Source: Artemisia argyi (Eukaryota > Streptophyta > Magnoliopsida > Asterales > Asteraceae). From it: DNA of 64,000 bases. Within the stretch, counting starts at the first letter, position 1. Each line of letters starts with the position of its first letter. The position numbers and the translations under genes were made by a program. Positions 1 to 11,165 of the stretch are shown piece after piece. The stretch covers positions 84,875,104 through 84,939,103 of the forward strand of contig CM060680.1 of NCBI GenBank assembly GCA_030686995.1. Direction: 5' to 3'. The notes under the pieces were generated by a model. It was not told the DNA's origin and searched no databases. It was given only the letters and a program-made list of their open reading frames with translations.

Positions 1-171
1 CACGATGGGTGCTTGGAGAAGCTCATTCATAGTGGGCTCAGCCGCCATGGTAGGAATAGTACGAATCTCGGGTTCGACTATTGGATTGGTACGTCGTCGA
101 TTACGCCTTCTTCTTGGAATGTTGTTAAGCGTTTGCAAAGGACTCGTTGACGTAGACGAACGGGTGCGCAT
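1..171 (-). pseudogene. N-terminus of an Athila/Tat-type Gypsy gag, cut by the window edge
   Basis: Read on the minus strand, an ATG at 171-169 opens a frame that stays open to the window edge (57 residues). It begins MRTRSSTSTS, continues with a basic run (PRRRRNRRR) and reaches TMNELLQAPI. This arginine-rich start followed by an MxELLQAP motif is what I recall at the front of gag in Asteraceae Gypsy elements of the Athila/Tat group. The position fits: the primer-binding site and LTR of the same element lie about 510 bp upstream at 680-697 and 700-4389. The rest of gag, pol and the other LTR lie beyond the left edge, so intactness cannot be judged. Confidence 0.6.
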
Positions 172-679
172 GCACCACAAAAAACAAACTCAATTAAAAC
201 AATACCACTTCAACGACAAGGGAACTTTAACCAATAATCAAGAACGCAAGGTCGACCTCTAAGGATAAACATACAAGGAGCGGGAGAAAAGAATGGATTT
301 CTCACTAGGGCGAAGTTCGTTGGATCGCCCTATACCGTTTCGACTCCTCTTAGCGTAAGCTTATCAATTAAAAGTTTTCCAAAACGCAAGTGATACAAAG
401 GCAAGTTTTGATCTTAGGTTTGGAAACTTATTATGATCACACCCCCAGTTGGTAGGTGTTCTGCCTTGATTTGCGGTGGTAAGATTTTAATGTTATTATT
501 TAAACAAAGAAACGGGAAAATCTTTTTGTGTTTTTCTTATCTGATATAGATATAATACATATATAGAAACAAAAGAAAAATATTTTTGGTTTTTTACAAG
601 TTTTATAAAAGCGTAACTTCTTGCGAAGGTTCTACAAGACTAATCGTCTAAACCTTATCGAGACTTTCGACACACAGCC
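172..679 (-). other. 5' untranslated leader of the Athila/Tat element
   Basis: This is the segment between the primer-binding site and the gag ATG. It is AT-rich, has no long frame in the gag direction, and ends at the PBS. Short ORFs on the plus strand here look like chance frames. Confidence 0.5.
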
Positions 680-697
680 TCCCCGGCAGCGGCGCCA
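680..697 (-). promoter_or_regulatory. Primer-binding site for tRNA-Asp
   Basis: The minus strand reads TGGCGCCGCTGCCGGGGA. From memory, the 3' end of plant tRNA-Asp(GTC) is TCCCCGGCAACGGCGCCA, so 17 of 18 positions are complementary. This primer is the one used by Athila and Tat Gypsy elements. It lies 2 bp inside the LTR edge at 700, as expected. Confidence 0.8.
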
Positions 698-699
698 TT

Positions 700-3600
700 T
701 GATTCGTTGTGTTTTGGTGTGTGCAAACAACAATTTTATCAAAATATCAAATATTTGTCGTGAGACAAACAATCGTGAAGTAATACGAGTAAACCGTTTA
801 GGAAAACGATTACCTCGCAAAACTTGTGAAAGTGATATTCAAATTGTGAGACCGGGAAGTGATTTCTCGAGTCGTAACCCAACGAGGTGTGAATGGAAAG
901 TTTCGTGAAAAGATCGAGATTAAATTCTTGTATGTTTGGTTGAGAAAGGTTATTTGGTATTATGGTACGTTAAATTAACGAAAATTACAAATTAACGAAC
1001 GAAAATTGATTAAACGTAACCTAAATGGGAAATTAAACTAAGGAAGGCTAAGTACTATTTAAAATAACCTAAAATGCTACGGGAAACAAGAAATAGGTAT
1101 CGGGAATCCTAAAAATCACAAATTTCACACAAACGTGACGTTTATTCTAAATAAACGTCAACGCGCAAATAAAAACGTGAATTTTAAGCTACGCGAGTCC
1201 TACGGGTTTCCAAATAATTTTCCTACACACTAAATGACAAAAGAAAATTTTGAGAAAAAGAAAATTAATTTTTCAACAAAAATTATATTTATTACGGATT
1301 AAATACTATTTAAACTAAATTAAATTCTAGTAATTAAATTACGAAGCCGAAAAATCTAAAACTTTTTTGATAAATCCTTCAAGTTAATTAGATCCTAGGA
1401 AAAATATAAAAAGTGGGGTTACAGCTTAATAATAAGCACTAAATAAGCACAAGAAAAGCTGAAAATTAGATTAAGCAAACAAACAACAAAGGTTATATAT
1501 TAAATTTTGCAAAAGGATTCTGAAAAAGACCCAAGGGCGACTGGTTGAGGTGTGGTTTGGTGAGCTGGGTGGCCAGGGTTCGAATCCCAGCAATGCATTT
1601 TTTTGCAAATTATTTTTTTTTTCAATTTTTCTTTTGCAAAAACCTTTTAACCTCAACTTTAAGTATCTTTTGTAAAGAAAACCTTTTTGGAACTTTAAAA
1701 TAAGCTCAGAATAAGCTCATAAGACCCACAGAAGGCTAATCAAAGCCAAATCTTTACTTTCTAAAGCTAATTAAGCTATAAATAGCTACAAGCTAAAACT
1801 AATTACGAAATGAGCTACAAACAACTTAAGGATTATGAAAATAAGCTAAAAGATGTAAGAAAACATATTGAACTAATCACATTCAGCAAATAAGCTGTTC
1901 CAATCCTCACAGAACCAAACAGGCCAAATGAGGGTTCTTTAGACCTCTGTGGGGTCCACAGAGGTGAAGGGAGGTTCAAATGAGATCATGACCTGCAAAC
2001 TAGGACTGGTGGGCCACAAAATAAGCCAATAAGCCAGGCTTATGGCTTATTTTTGAACTCTGTGTGACCCTTGAAAGTTGGTCTCAAATACTGATGGGTC
2101 AGTATTGGGTGTCTGAGAACAGGCCACAAAATGGGACAAATAAGTTAGGCATAAATAAGCTAAGGGCTGAAACAAGCTCAGATAGCAAAAGCTCAACTGG
2201 CAAGCTGGCTAAAAACCAAAACACTAAGGGTGGGGTCCACTGGGTGTCTCACAAAAGGGCCAAGGAAACTGGGTGATACTGATGGTGCAGGGGATGCAGC
2301 TTTCCCTGCAGCCTCAAAATCGCGCTTGCACACGACACACAAAAATTCTTAAAAATGGAAGGAGTACCAGACCTTGTAGACCAGGTGACATACAACAACC
2401 TCAACAAGTTTCAGATCCCAAATCCTATCCTAAAATTCAGGAAAATTCCTCCTAGAAATGTGTTTCTGACTCAATCACAATTTTGACTTTTAAAAAATGA
2501 TTGCCACAGTTGACTTTGATGAACTTCCAAAGATTTGTAAAGTTTAACCAAGTTACCTAAGACCTAGTTGAGACTTATTCTACCTTCCCAAACTAGTTTT
2601 AAGCTGATTTAAAGATTTGGATTATCACAACTCATAACAGATAGACTGTCATGAGGAATTGGGTGAAACTTTGACTTTTCACTTTGAAACTTCCAATATT
2701 AGAACTTAACTACTCTAGTATGAACTTAAGAAAGAAACCTAGACTGATTTTATGCACTAAATGTCACAAGTACTCAGTGTAACTTGCTAATCCAAACACC
2801 CCTTTATCTAATTGATTTCAAGAGTTTACCAAGCAAATGAGCAAACTACTAAAATATACTAACTAATTAACTTATAAAATGATGAAACAAACTCAGATAG
2901 GCAGATAACAACAATTCTAAGCAACAAATACCAACTTATTCAAAATATGATCAAATTAAGATATATAACCTACTTGACTTCCAAAGCATTAAGGATTCTG
3001 AGAACTATGAATCAAAGAGCACCTATATGTCTCCCATGAGACTCTAAACAAAGTTCATCATCATCTCTGCTTCTGCTTCCACACCTTCTTTCTTCTATTT
3101 TTTTTATTTTTTTGTATTTTTGAATTTTTCTTTGCAATTGTTTTTCTTTTCTTTTCTGATTTTTTTTTTACTTTCTTTTGATTCAGTTAACTTTAATAAA
3201 CTTAAAATAAACTTCTGAGATCAAACAAACAACATTTAGATGAGAACACTAGTAACTTGAGAATTTTGGTAAAAATACGAATTTTGCATAAACTGGATTG
3301 AAATTTAATTGAACTTGAAATTCAGAAATACAATTACAAACTAAGTTAAAAGACAGAGAACTACAAAGGAAAAGATGCCATTTAGGCTTACATTGCTTCA
3401 CTATTTATACTAAATTGAAACTAGGGCTTCTTCCCTTCTTGTGCTTCTTTTCTGAATGCAAACAACTTAGGATGCCTTCTGTGCTTCTTGGGATTAAATC
3501 CCATCCATTGGATTGAACTTGGGATATCCTCAGCCCTTGGATTGGTTCTTGGCGCTTAAATGGAGTGGGGATTGCCAGCGTGGAGGATGAGTGAGTGAGA

Positions 3601-4389
3601 TTGGTATTGGTGATGGTGTAGGGTGGCTGTTGTAGAGTGTGTTGGAGAAAGGTGGGGGGGGGGGGGGACAAAGATGTTGGGGAGGTACAGGGATTTGGTG
3701 GCTGTGTTGTTTGGTTTTGGCGGGGAAGAGAGGTTGGGGAGAGAGTTGACCAAAGCTTTTGACCCTGACTTTTATTATTAAAATGGGATTGATGGGCTTG
3801 GGGGTTTGGGCCTTGGATTGGGTGGGCTGGAATAAGTTGGGGTTGGATTGGTTTTGGTTTAGGCTAATAGTATAAAGGTCCATTTGGTTTAGGTTAAATA
3901 AGACAAGGACCATTCTTGTTAATTGCTAAAAGTTTAGGGGTAAGCTTTGCCAATCTTCCAAATTATTACAAAGGACCAAACCTGCCATATTATAATTCCA
4001 CAAGGACCAATATGATATTTTCCAAAATTTAAATCCCCAGGGACCTATTATGCCAAAATTGAAAGTACAGGGATCAAAACTGTAATTTTCTGAAAATTTC
4101 ACCCAAGTGTTATTTTTTATAACATTTGACTTTTAAATGCCTTAGGTTGACTTTTCTTTCATAACAAATGTGTAGGGACTAGTTTTGTAAATTTTTGAAA
4201 GTTGGGGGACTAAAACTGCCAATTGTGTAAACTTTGTTCGTTTTTCATTGTTTTTGCTCATTTTGCATCTGAAACGTATAAAATACAATCCCTGGGATAT
4301 TTTTAGTATTTTGATGCATTTCTGAGTGTTTTTCGGATGTTTTGGCAGTTTAAATACGACAAAAACGATGAGTGTTTGAGCACTTATCA
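700..4389 (-). mobile_element. 5' LTR (3.69 kb) of an Athila/Tat-type Gypsy element
   Basis: On the minus strand the repeat begins TGATAAGTGCTCAAAC at 4389 and ends ACGAATCA at 700, giving the usual TG...CA termini. The PBS follows 2 bp later. The 4389 edge is independently fixed because a Copia integrase frame stops exactly there. The partner LTR is outside the window, so the length is inferred from the two edges. No convincing coding region is inside: the ORFs at 2064, 2273 and 3405-3913 are low-complexity or chance frames. Contents include a tRNA-like segment near 1528-1600, dispersed AATAAGC motifs, a G16 run near 3652 and a 'ggactaaaactgcc'-type stretch at 3960-4230. Confidence 0.7.
1528..1600 (+). 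repeat. tRNA-like (box A/box B) segment inside the LTR
   Basis: The plus strand has a box-A-like GGTTGAGGTGTGG followed about 30 bp later by a box-B-like AGGGTTCGAATCCCA (1575-1589). The T-loop heptamer is flanked by GGG/CCC, but the next stem pair is A-A. The 3' acceptor-like sequence has no partner upstream, so it is not a functional tRNA. It may be the head of a tRNA-derived SINE or a tRNA pseudogene. Confidence 0.35.
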
Positions 4390-6370
4390 TTCTACTACAC
4401 CGTTAGATTGGGGAGTGCGTGGTGCCGAGAAGTTATGAGTTATACCATTTTTATAGCAAAAGTTTCCAAATTGTGTTTCATTGTCGAATTCACGACCGTG
4501 ATCCGTTCTAATAGACACAATGCATGTTCCTAAATGATTTTGAATTTTCTTACTTAGAATTTCAAATTTGTCAAAGGCTTCAGTTTTATTTTTCAAAAAT
4601 TTTGTCCAAGTATATCTAGAGTAATCATCTACTATGACTAAGGTATAGTAATTATCTCCATAACTTTGTTTAGCCGATGGACCAAACAAGTCCATATGTA
4701 AAAGTTCTAGACACCTAGATGTAGACACAATGTTTTTAGCCTTATGGCTACTATGAACTTGTTTACCGACTTTGCAAGCATCACAAAAGTGTTGGTCGTA
4801 TTTCAACTTGGGTAGGTTTCTAACTAAGTCTTTAGAGGAAAGGTTTTGTATAAGTCTCATGTTAGCGTGTCCTAAACGCCTATGCCATAAAGTTGAAGAT
4901 TCATTTAATGATGTGAGACAAAGTTTGTCTTTAGATGTTTGATCCATCTTCATGACATATATGTTGTTCTTAAGAACACCCATAGCTATGGTTATGCCAT
5001 CTTTGAGTATTTTACTTCCATTTTCACTGAAAAGGACATTATACTTTTTCCGGCAAAGTTGACTAATACTAAGTAAATTAAAACCTAAGTTATCAACATG
5101 AGCTACATCATCTTTAGAGAGAGAGTCATGAGAAATTGTACCTTTTCCGATGATTTTGCATTTAGCCTTGCTACCAAACGTGACATTACCTCCGTCACCT
5201 TTTTGATATGTGGAAAAGAGACTTTTGTTACCCATCATGTGCCTTGAGCAACCACTATCTTTGATCCATTCATCCGGTTCCAAACTAACTTTAAAGCATA
5301 CCTCATTTGAATCTTGAGCCATGAGAGCAATCTCTTCATTCTTTGGCTCTTCGTCATCATCTTCACTATCACTCCAAGCACCACTTCCAAAAGCTTGTTG
5401 AGTCTTACTTTTTGGTGGTTTTGGACATTCTCCTATGAGATGACTTGTGTCTCCGCACCTAAAGCATTTTCTTTCTCCCTTGTCTTTCTTATCATCACGA
5501 TCTTTTTGGGAAGCTTTCTTATCATCTCTAGGTTGCCTTACAAACTTTCCTCGTCTTCAAAAGAACTTCTTAAAGTCTCTAACGGCCATTGCATATTCTT
5601 CATCATCAGTATCCGAGCTAGATTCTTCATCATTGCTTGATTGAACCCTAGCTTTTAATGCAATCGACTTGACTTTTTCTTTCTTGACTTTGACTATTTC
5701 CGAATCCTTTTCCGTTATCATTTCATGAACTTTGAGGTTTCCAATTAGCTCATCGAGTGACATGCTTGAGAGATCCTTAGATTCTTCAATTGCCGTCACT
5801 TTGGCTCTCCACTTCGGATGGAGTGCTCTAAGAAATTTCCTGAAAAAATTCTTGGTACAAAAGGATTCATCAAGTGCTTTAAGTGAAGTAATAATAGTGT
5901 TAAACCTAGCAAACGCACAATCAATAATCTTATCTTCGGGAATATTAAATTGTTCATATTGTTGAACAAGAAGATCAATGTTGTTATCTTTAACTTGTGA
6001 GTTTCCTTGATGAGTTACTATTAAAGTTTGCCAAATTTCTTTAGCGGTTTTACACATAAAGACTCTTTCATATTCTTTCTTTGATAAAGCATTGTAAAGT
6101 ATCATTTTTGCTTCATAATTTTAGGCAATTAGTTTTTTTATCTTCATTGTGTTTGGTAAAAGAGCTATCCTCATCTTTACCATTTGTACCATCTTTAAAA
6201 TTAGGTATGTTATCACCTTCAATAATTATATACCATAGGTCTATATCTTTTGATTTCAAGTAAGTTTCAAAACGGTTTTTCCAATATATGAAACCATTTG
6301 GTTCAAATAGTGGTGGTCTTTGCATAGATTGCCCTTCTTTGTAATTTTCAAAATCCATGGATCGTTTCAA
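4390..6370 (-). pseudogene. Sirevirus-type Copia gag-protease-integrase, disrupted
   Basis: The minus-strand gag starts at the ATG at 6370 and passes through a 1-bp deletion near 6117 (frame change) into 6105-5557. That stretch carries the lineage-typical [16 protein letters not shown] and a serine/aspartate-rich region ending [14 protein letters not shown] at 5557-5559, probably from CGA, interrupts the frame just before RRGKFVRQPR. Downstream in the same frame are a CX2CX4HX4C zinc knuckle (plus-strand 5430-5475), the aspartic protease motif DSGCSRHM (about 5230-5255), the integrase HHCC finger (H at the LGH motif, CDAC) and the catalytic-core segments MDLFGP and RTDHGREF. The frame ends SNGVVE at 4390, where an Athila LTR begins. 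Reverse transcriptase, RNase H and the 3' LTR are not in the window and should lie beyond that inserted element. The element is dead as seen. Confidence 0.88.
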
Positions 6371-6410
6371 GTTTTAAAACACAATAAATTTTAAAAGCTT
6401 GAGTAACGTA

Positions 6411-6423
6411 GCTCTTGATGCCA
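6411..6423 (-). promoter_or_regulatory. Primer-binding site (initiator-Met type) of the Copia element
   Basis: The minus strand reads TGGCATCAAGAGC, two differences from the canonical plant Copia PBS TGGTATCAGAGC. It lies 2 bp inside the LTR edge at 6426. Confidence 0.7.
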
Positions 6424-6425
6424 AT

Positions 6426-7489
6426 TGTGGCAAACTAGAAGGGGGGTTGAATAGTTTACCGATTTTAACTTAGTTATCTTTATAAAACTTTTCGTGTAAT
6501 CAAGATATAGTGTAAACGACAATATGTAATATGCAAGATAGAGAAAGAAACAATCAAACCACAACACGATAGTTTATCGTGGTTCGGCTACAAGGACTCT
6601 TTTTCCTTGCCCTACTCCACGCCTCGAGTTCTCCAACTCAAGAGTTTCTTTCACTAGTCAACAAGCTCCTTTAACCGGCAGAGAAAACCTTAGACGTCGC
6701 TTACACACAATTGCCAACATAAAGCTAGATGTCGAGTTCTTTTACAAGGGTACAACCACTCCCGTCACACTATATATTTTAAGGCCTGAAATACAAACCG
6801 ATCACTTACTGAAAACACACAATGAATGAATGTATAAACCTCACAAGTTTACACAAGACTAATCTAACAAGGCTTGCAACGTTATGTTGAACCTTATAAC
6901 TTTTGGTTATGAACTTGTGATCTTCTTTGCTACAAAAGATCTCACAAATTAAAATGAAATCTTAAGGTATTAGATGCAATGAGAATGTATGTATGTGTGA
7001 ATTATAATGAGGAGTGATGAAAAGATCTCTTGCAAGTGGCTTTGGTATTTATAGCCAAACACATCATACCACTGGCGGATCTGGCGGAACCAAAACAAGG
7101 GTTCCGCCAGGGTCTGAAGGTCGTTGCTTATAAGAGATCTTTCCATATCAAGCAATGTCAAATCATGTTTCTATAAGTCAACACACTATGGATTGAGTAA
7201 GAGACTATCCAAATGTGTAAGAGATCTTTATGGAAAGTCAACTACTAGATTTAGTAAGCTTTCTATAAATGCACATGATGTAAGCTATGATGTCATATTA
7301 CATTTTCTATTTTTAGTAATATGAAAATGTTATGTCTAATGTAAAATGTAAATGTAGCAAGTAAAGTCTAGTTATGCAAGACTAAAACTAAAGTTGTTAT
7401 TTACTAAAAATTAAAGTTTATACTTTGTCGTTAATAAAACTTAGCAAAGATCGTAAAATATAAATAACGCTTTTAGACGATATTTGTAT

Positions 7490-7494
<5 letters not shown>
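6426..7494 (-). mobile_element. 5' LTR of the Sirevirus-type Copia element
   Basis: The 1069-bp LTR has TG...CA ends: the plus strand starts TGTGGCAAACTAG and ends TTGTATTAACA. Both edges are confirmed by alignment by eye to a solo copy at 17326-18423. On the minus strand a TATA box (GGCTATAAATACC, 7057-7045) is preceded by a perfect 10-bp inverted repeat, CTGGCGGAAC/GTTCCGCCAG (7081-7090 and 7101-7110). The gag of this element lies directly downstream. Confidence 0.85.
7081..7110 (-). promoter_or_regulatory. Perfect 10-bp inverted repeat upstream of the LTR TATA box
   Basis: CTGGCGGAAC at 7081-7090 and GTTCCGCCAG at 7101-7110 flank a 10-bp spacer. In element orientation the hairpin sits about 25 bp upstream of GGCTATAAATACC. 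Published work on Sireviruses describes conserved palindromes in their LTRs. This one has that position but a different sequence from the one I remember. Confidence 0.6.

Positions 7495-7568
<74 letters not shown>
7493..7568. repeat. (CA)n(TA)n microsatellite
   Basis: An uninterrupted CA tract runs to 7548 and then TA to 7568. It lies between the end of the Copia LTR and the LTR fragment at 7569. Confidence 0.95.
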
Positions 7569-8016
7569 CACTTATGACGGCATTACTTGTTAGATATGAC
7601 ATCGTCAACTCACCGTCAGTTAGGGTTTCGCTCTTTGCACTAACTTAATGTGACGGCGCCACGTTGGGTTTGTGACACCGTCGCCCTTCAGTATTTTCGT
7701 CATAACGCCTTCAGGATGAGGCCATCATCATCGCCATAGTCGTCACTTGTAATTTCTGAAACTTCAAGTTCTTCGAGTTCTTCAAGTGACGACATCACTT
7801 AGCGCCTGTGACGCCGTTACAACTCCTTTTCCATGACATTTTTTTCGATGTTGTCATTTCTTCGTTTTCCGTCTAATCTAGCCCAACATGTACCATTTTT
7901 CAGCATTTGCTTCCCAAGTATCTAAAACTCAAATAGAAACGATCTAGGGCAATAAATGATTGAATATGATTTAGAGGCTATGACCCTTTAAAAACGAATA
8001 AAATTGCACCTCATCA
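7569..8016 (-). mobile_element. Fragment of an Athila-like LTR (family of 24823/43966)
   Basis: The stretch carries several TGACGNCGTCA-like words. Its last 110 bp align by eye to the end of the LTR at 24823-26239: GCATTTGCTTCCC, then a block containing CTAGGGCAAT, then a CTTAAATGACCCCTTAAAA-like block, then CCTCATCA at 8009-8016. It is clearly more diverged than the copies at 24.8 and 44 kb. The part corresponding to the TATA box and beyond is replaced by the microsatellite and the Copia LTR. Confidence 0.6.
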
Positions 8017-9753
8017 GAGATCTTAGAGGAGAAGGGAATCTTGAACTGGAGGTCTCTTCTGCACCCAAACGTTGTTTCTTATTTTTGTTGGCATGAGGCT
8101 TCGTTTTTTGAAGACATGGTTAACAATGGTGTTTGTTAGTGGAACAATGTTGTTTGATTTTTAGATATACATGTCGTTTCGAATGACATAACGGTCGTAG
8201 ATATTGCTACATGTCGTTTCAAATAAAATACAAAGGAAAATCATGAAAAAACATGAAAAATATATAACATTCACAAATAAGTAGATCATGATAAATGTAG
8301 AAGATGGATAAAATACATTCGCAATACACTAAATTTATAAGCCTTATACTTTGCACTACAAAGTAAATCCATTTTAGCTCCTAAAAAACTCATAAGCTCT
8401 CCATATACCTTGAAAGATAAGATGCTTTTATGGATGACTGTAGAGGGTGATTGAAAGGAAGAAAGAGGGTATCACGATTGTTTTTTGGATATTTTTTTCG
8501 TTGAAAAATAGAGATGAAAAAAAAAATAAATAAAAAAAAAAAAATAAAAAAAATCCCGCCTTGTGTTGTTGAAATACGATCAACTTGAAAGTCAATCCGT
8601 GAAGGACGCCTCCAACTAAGTAGATCATGACCATTGTAAATGATTCAAGGGAAGTAGGGATTTATACCAACCAAATTAACATGTGTGCAAAATGGTAGAC
8701 CAAGTTCCTAAACATATTTTACCATTTTGCTGGAATAACCATACTAACTTAGTGACCTAGAGTTACTGTCCGGGTAACCATCGAGAAATTCAAGAGCAGA
8801 GATGAACATTGTCGTTGAGCTCTGTGGTTCATTTGAACTCTGGCGTTTACCTTCGAAAGCTTCAGCTTTGTGTTAGTAGATAATGTTGAGTAGCGTGTAC
8901 CAATGCCTTTGTCAAACTTAATGAAGCGAGGAGGGAGAATTTGAAGTTAAATAAACTGGTATTTAAATGAATCAGATTCTTTGGATTTTGAGCAATAAAG
9001 TTTAAATGATAACTCGAAAGTATTTTTGGAAAAACTAAGGTACAATAAACACTTATTTATAGGAACAAAAGCATGGGTACTTAATTTAAAACTTTAGTAT
9101 ATGTTTTTATGGAAAAGGTAATGGCCGTCTTGTCAAATTTCGTGGGGTCCATTGCGTCATGCTGAAACGTTCGCAATAGCTTCGCAGGAAGAAGTGAGAT
9201 GTAGATAGCTTTACCTCTATCAGAAAGTAGAGAGGTTGCTTCAGGAGAATTTTTGGCTATTTTTGAAGAGAGTGAGGATCAACTCTATCTCCAAAAATGT
9301 TCACATAAAGGACAGTTTGCTAACATTTTTTGGTGGTATGGTACATGAGTAATGTAAGCCCCTTAACTTTCTAAGAAAATGGAATTCCACTCTTTTGATC
9401 AAACTTTCTACCGTAGTTTTGACCCGTAACGAAGATGCTCAAGCTTCGTCGTTGGGATCCAACAAATGCTTTGCATTGCGGATAGTTAGTTACTAAAAAA
9501 CTGATACAATTACGAGTCTGATATTATAATAGTATGAGTGCTGAGTTGTGAGTTGTGAGTTTGTATGATAAATTTCGAAGTTGTAATTTGTTTTCGAAGA
9601 TGCATATGTTCAGATATGATTTTTAGTATTAATTTTAGTACTAATACAATAAATGACCGCAAGAACCAATTTTAAGTTTTGTAACACTTCAACTAATTTA
9701 CTTTGTATTGTTCGCTATGCTCACAAGTCACAAATGATGACCATCCATAAAGC
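8017..9753. other. Intergenic, no recognisable gene
   Basis: I see no supported coding region or RNA gene. A short direct repeat, ACATGTCGTTTC, occurs near 8170 and 8210. An A/T-rich tract lies at 8518-8552, and the ORF across it is low-complexity. Confidence 0.5.
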
Positions 9754-9761
9754 ATTCTCAT

Positions 9762-9805
<44 letters not shown>

Positions 9806-9819
9806 AACAATTCTCATAG
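9754..9819. mobile_element. Poly(T) insertion flanked by a 10-bp duplication
   Basis: ATTCTCATAG occurs at 9754-9763 and again at 9810-9819. Between them are only 41 T residues and GAACA. This is the layout of a target-site duplication around a retroposed poly(A) tail with almost no body, on the minus strand. Confidence 0.55.
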
Positions 9820-11165
9820 TTGAGTTTTTCAGGAAATAGAAAAAGAAAGATAGAGAGAGAAAAATATTTATTGAACTGATTGTTGAGCCCACTAGAAAAC
9901 AATATTGACGGAACGTTTATGTTACTGGGCTTTATAGTAAGAGCAAAATAAAAAGCCCAGCTTGTATCTATTTTCATTTTTGTAGCCCATAAGTGTACTT
10001 GATATAATGTTAGTTTTAAACAATCCTTAATCCTGATTATCTTACTAAAGTGAATTGATAGCCATAGAGGATCATTCATTCAAGTTTGATTTATGATCGG
10101 ATTTACGTTTCATTTCCAATACCAGTATTTGAGAATAGCCCGGTAACACAAGAACACGATAATTGAAGCATATATCATTTTTCCTTTGAGAATAAGAACA
10201 CAACAATATTTGTATCAACCTCCCTTGTCCCCGCCAGTGAAACAAAAGAAGCAAACTTATATGCTCACCTAATATTTTTTTCTAGTTAAGTGGGACTTAG
10301 GTTTCTAGATCAAGTTCCTTGACATTCACTCGGGATCCGATAGGGCAAATACCCGTTGGTAATATTTTTAGACCATCACACAAGTTTATAGAAATGCTTG
10401 TCAAGAGTAGCACATCCGCATGCTCTTAAACACACCTTCTTATCTCATTAGCTGTTAAAGATTCGCAAGTTGCACATTCATGTGCCCTACTTGTTGAACC
10501 CTCGAGTGCGTCAAACTAAAGACACGTTGAATCGATTTATCATAATAAAGTCGTGTTTGTCCATGTCTCAAACTCACAATCATACTTTTCGTACCAAGTT
10601 GATATGATTGGTACCTCAATTAAGGGTTATAGAAAATTACTCGCGCAATGCGGCGGCGGATACCCTTGACTATTTTTATGGCGAACAAATGTTTTTCATG
10701 TCATCTTTTAAGCATAGTAAGCCGACCAACATTTTTTTTTTTTTTTTTTTTTACTTTTTTTTTCAACCATTGCATAATAATTCAAATACATCTAAAACAT
10801 TACAAATAAATCTTCAAATAAAATGATTAAACTACTAATCTATCAACACATTTACCATAACTTTTAAGGATAAAACTACCAGCCCATGTGGATAAGCCCA
10901 TTAATTGTTCAGATTTTCGAATAGTCCAACTACTAATCATCAACACATTTACTATATGATGATGATGATGGATTAAATGGGCTGTTACAACTCAAGTAAA
11001 TGGGTTTTATGAATATTAAAGTTGGCACAACTAAAGACTTTTAATTTACATTTGAAGGTTTGCTTGTTTATTTCAATTTCCTAATAAAGAAATGTTTTTT
11101 GTCTTAAAATTTTAAGACTTCTAAATACAGATGTCCTAAATAGATTATAAGGTTGTATAGATTGT
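9820..11165. other. Intergenic, no recognisable gene
   Basis: No coding region is supported. Contents are a GC-rich short segment CGCGCAATGCGGCGGCGG near 10634, of a kind seen near Helitron ends, a poly-T tract at 10732-10763 and a GATGAT run near 10958. The segment 10260-10600 reads like decayed retroelement sequence but has no diagnostic motif. Confidence 0.4.

Noticed and set aside
1528..1600. A functional tRNA gene
   Set aside because: The T-stem has a mismatch, and no acceptor-stem partner exists upstream of the box B.
3405..3913. Overlapping minus-strand ORFs of 88 and 127 residues, rich in Pro, Ser and His
   Set aside because: They lie inside an LTR, across a G-run and low-complexity GGT repeats, and show no domain. 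Frames of this kind arise by chance in biased composition.
10625..10763. Second Helitron end (CGCGCAATGCGGCGGCGG)
   Set aside because: No hairpin followed by CTRRT was found. The segment runs into a poly-T tract, so there is not enough to call an end.
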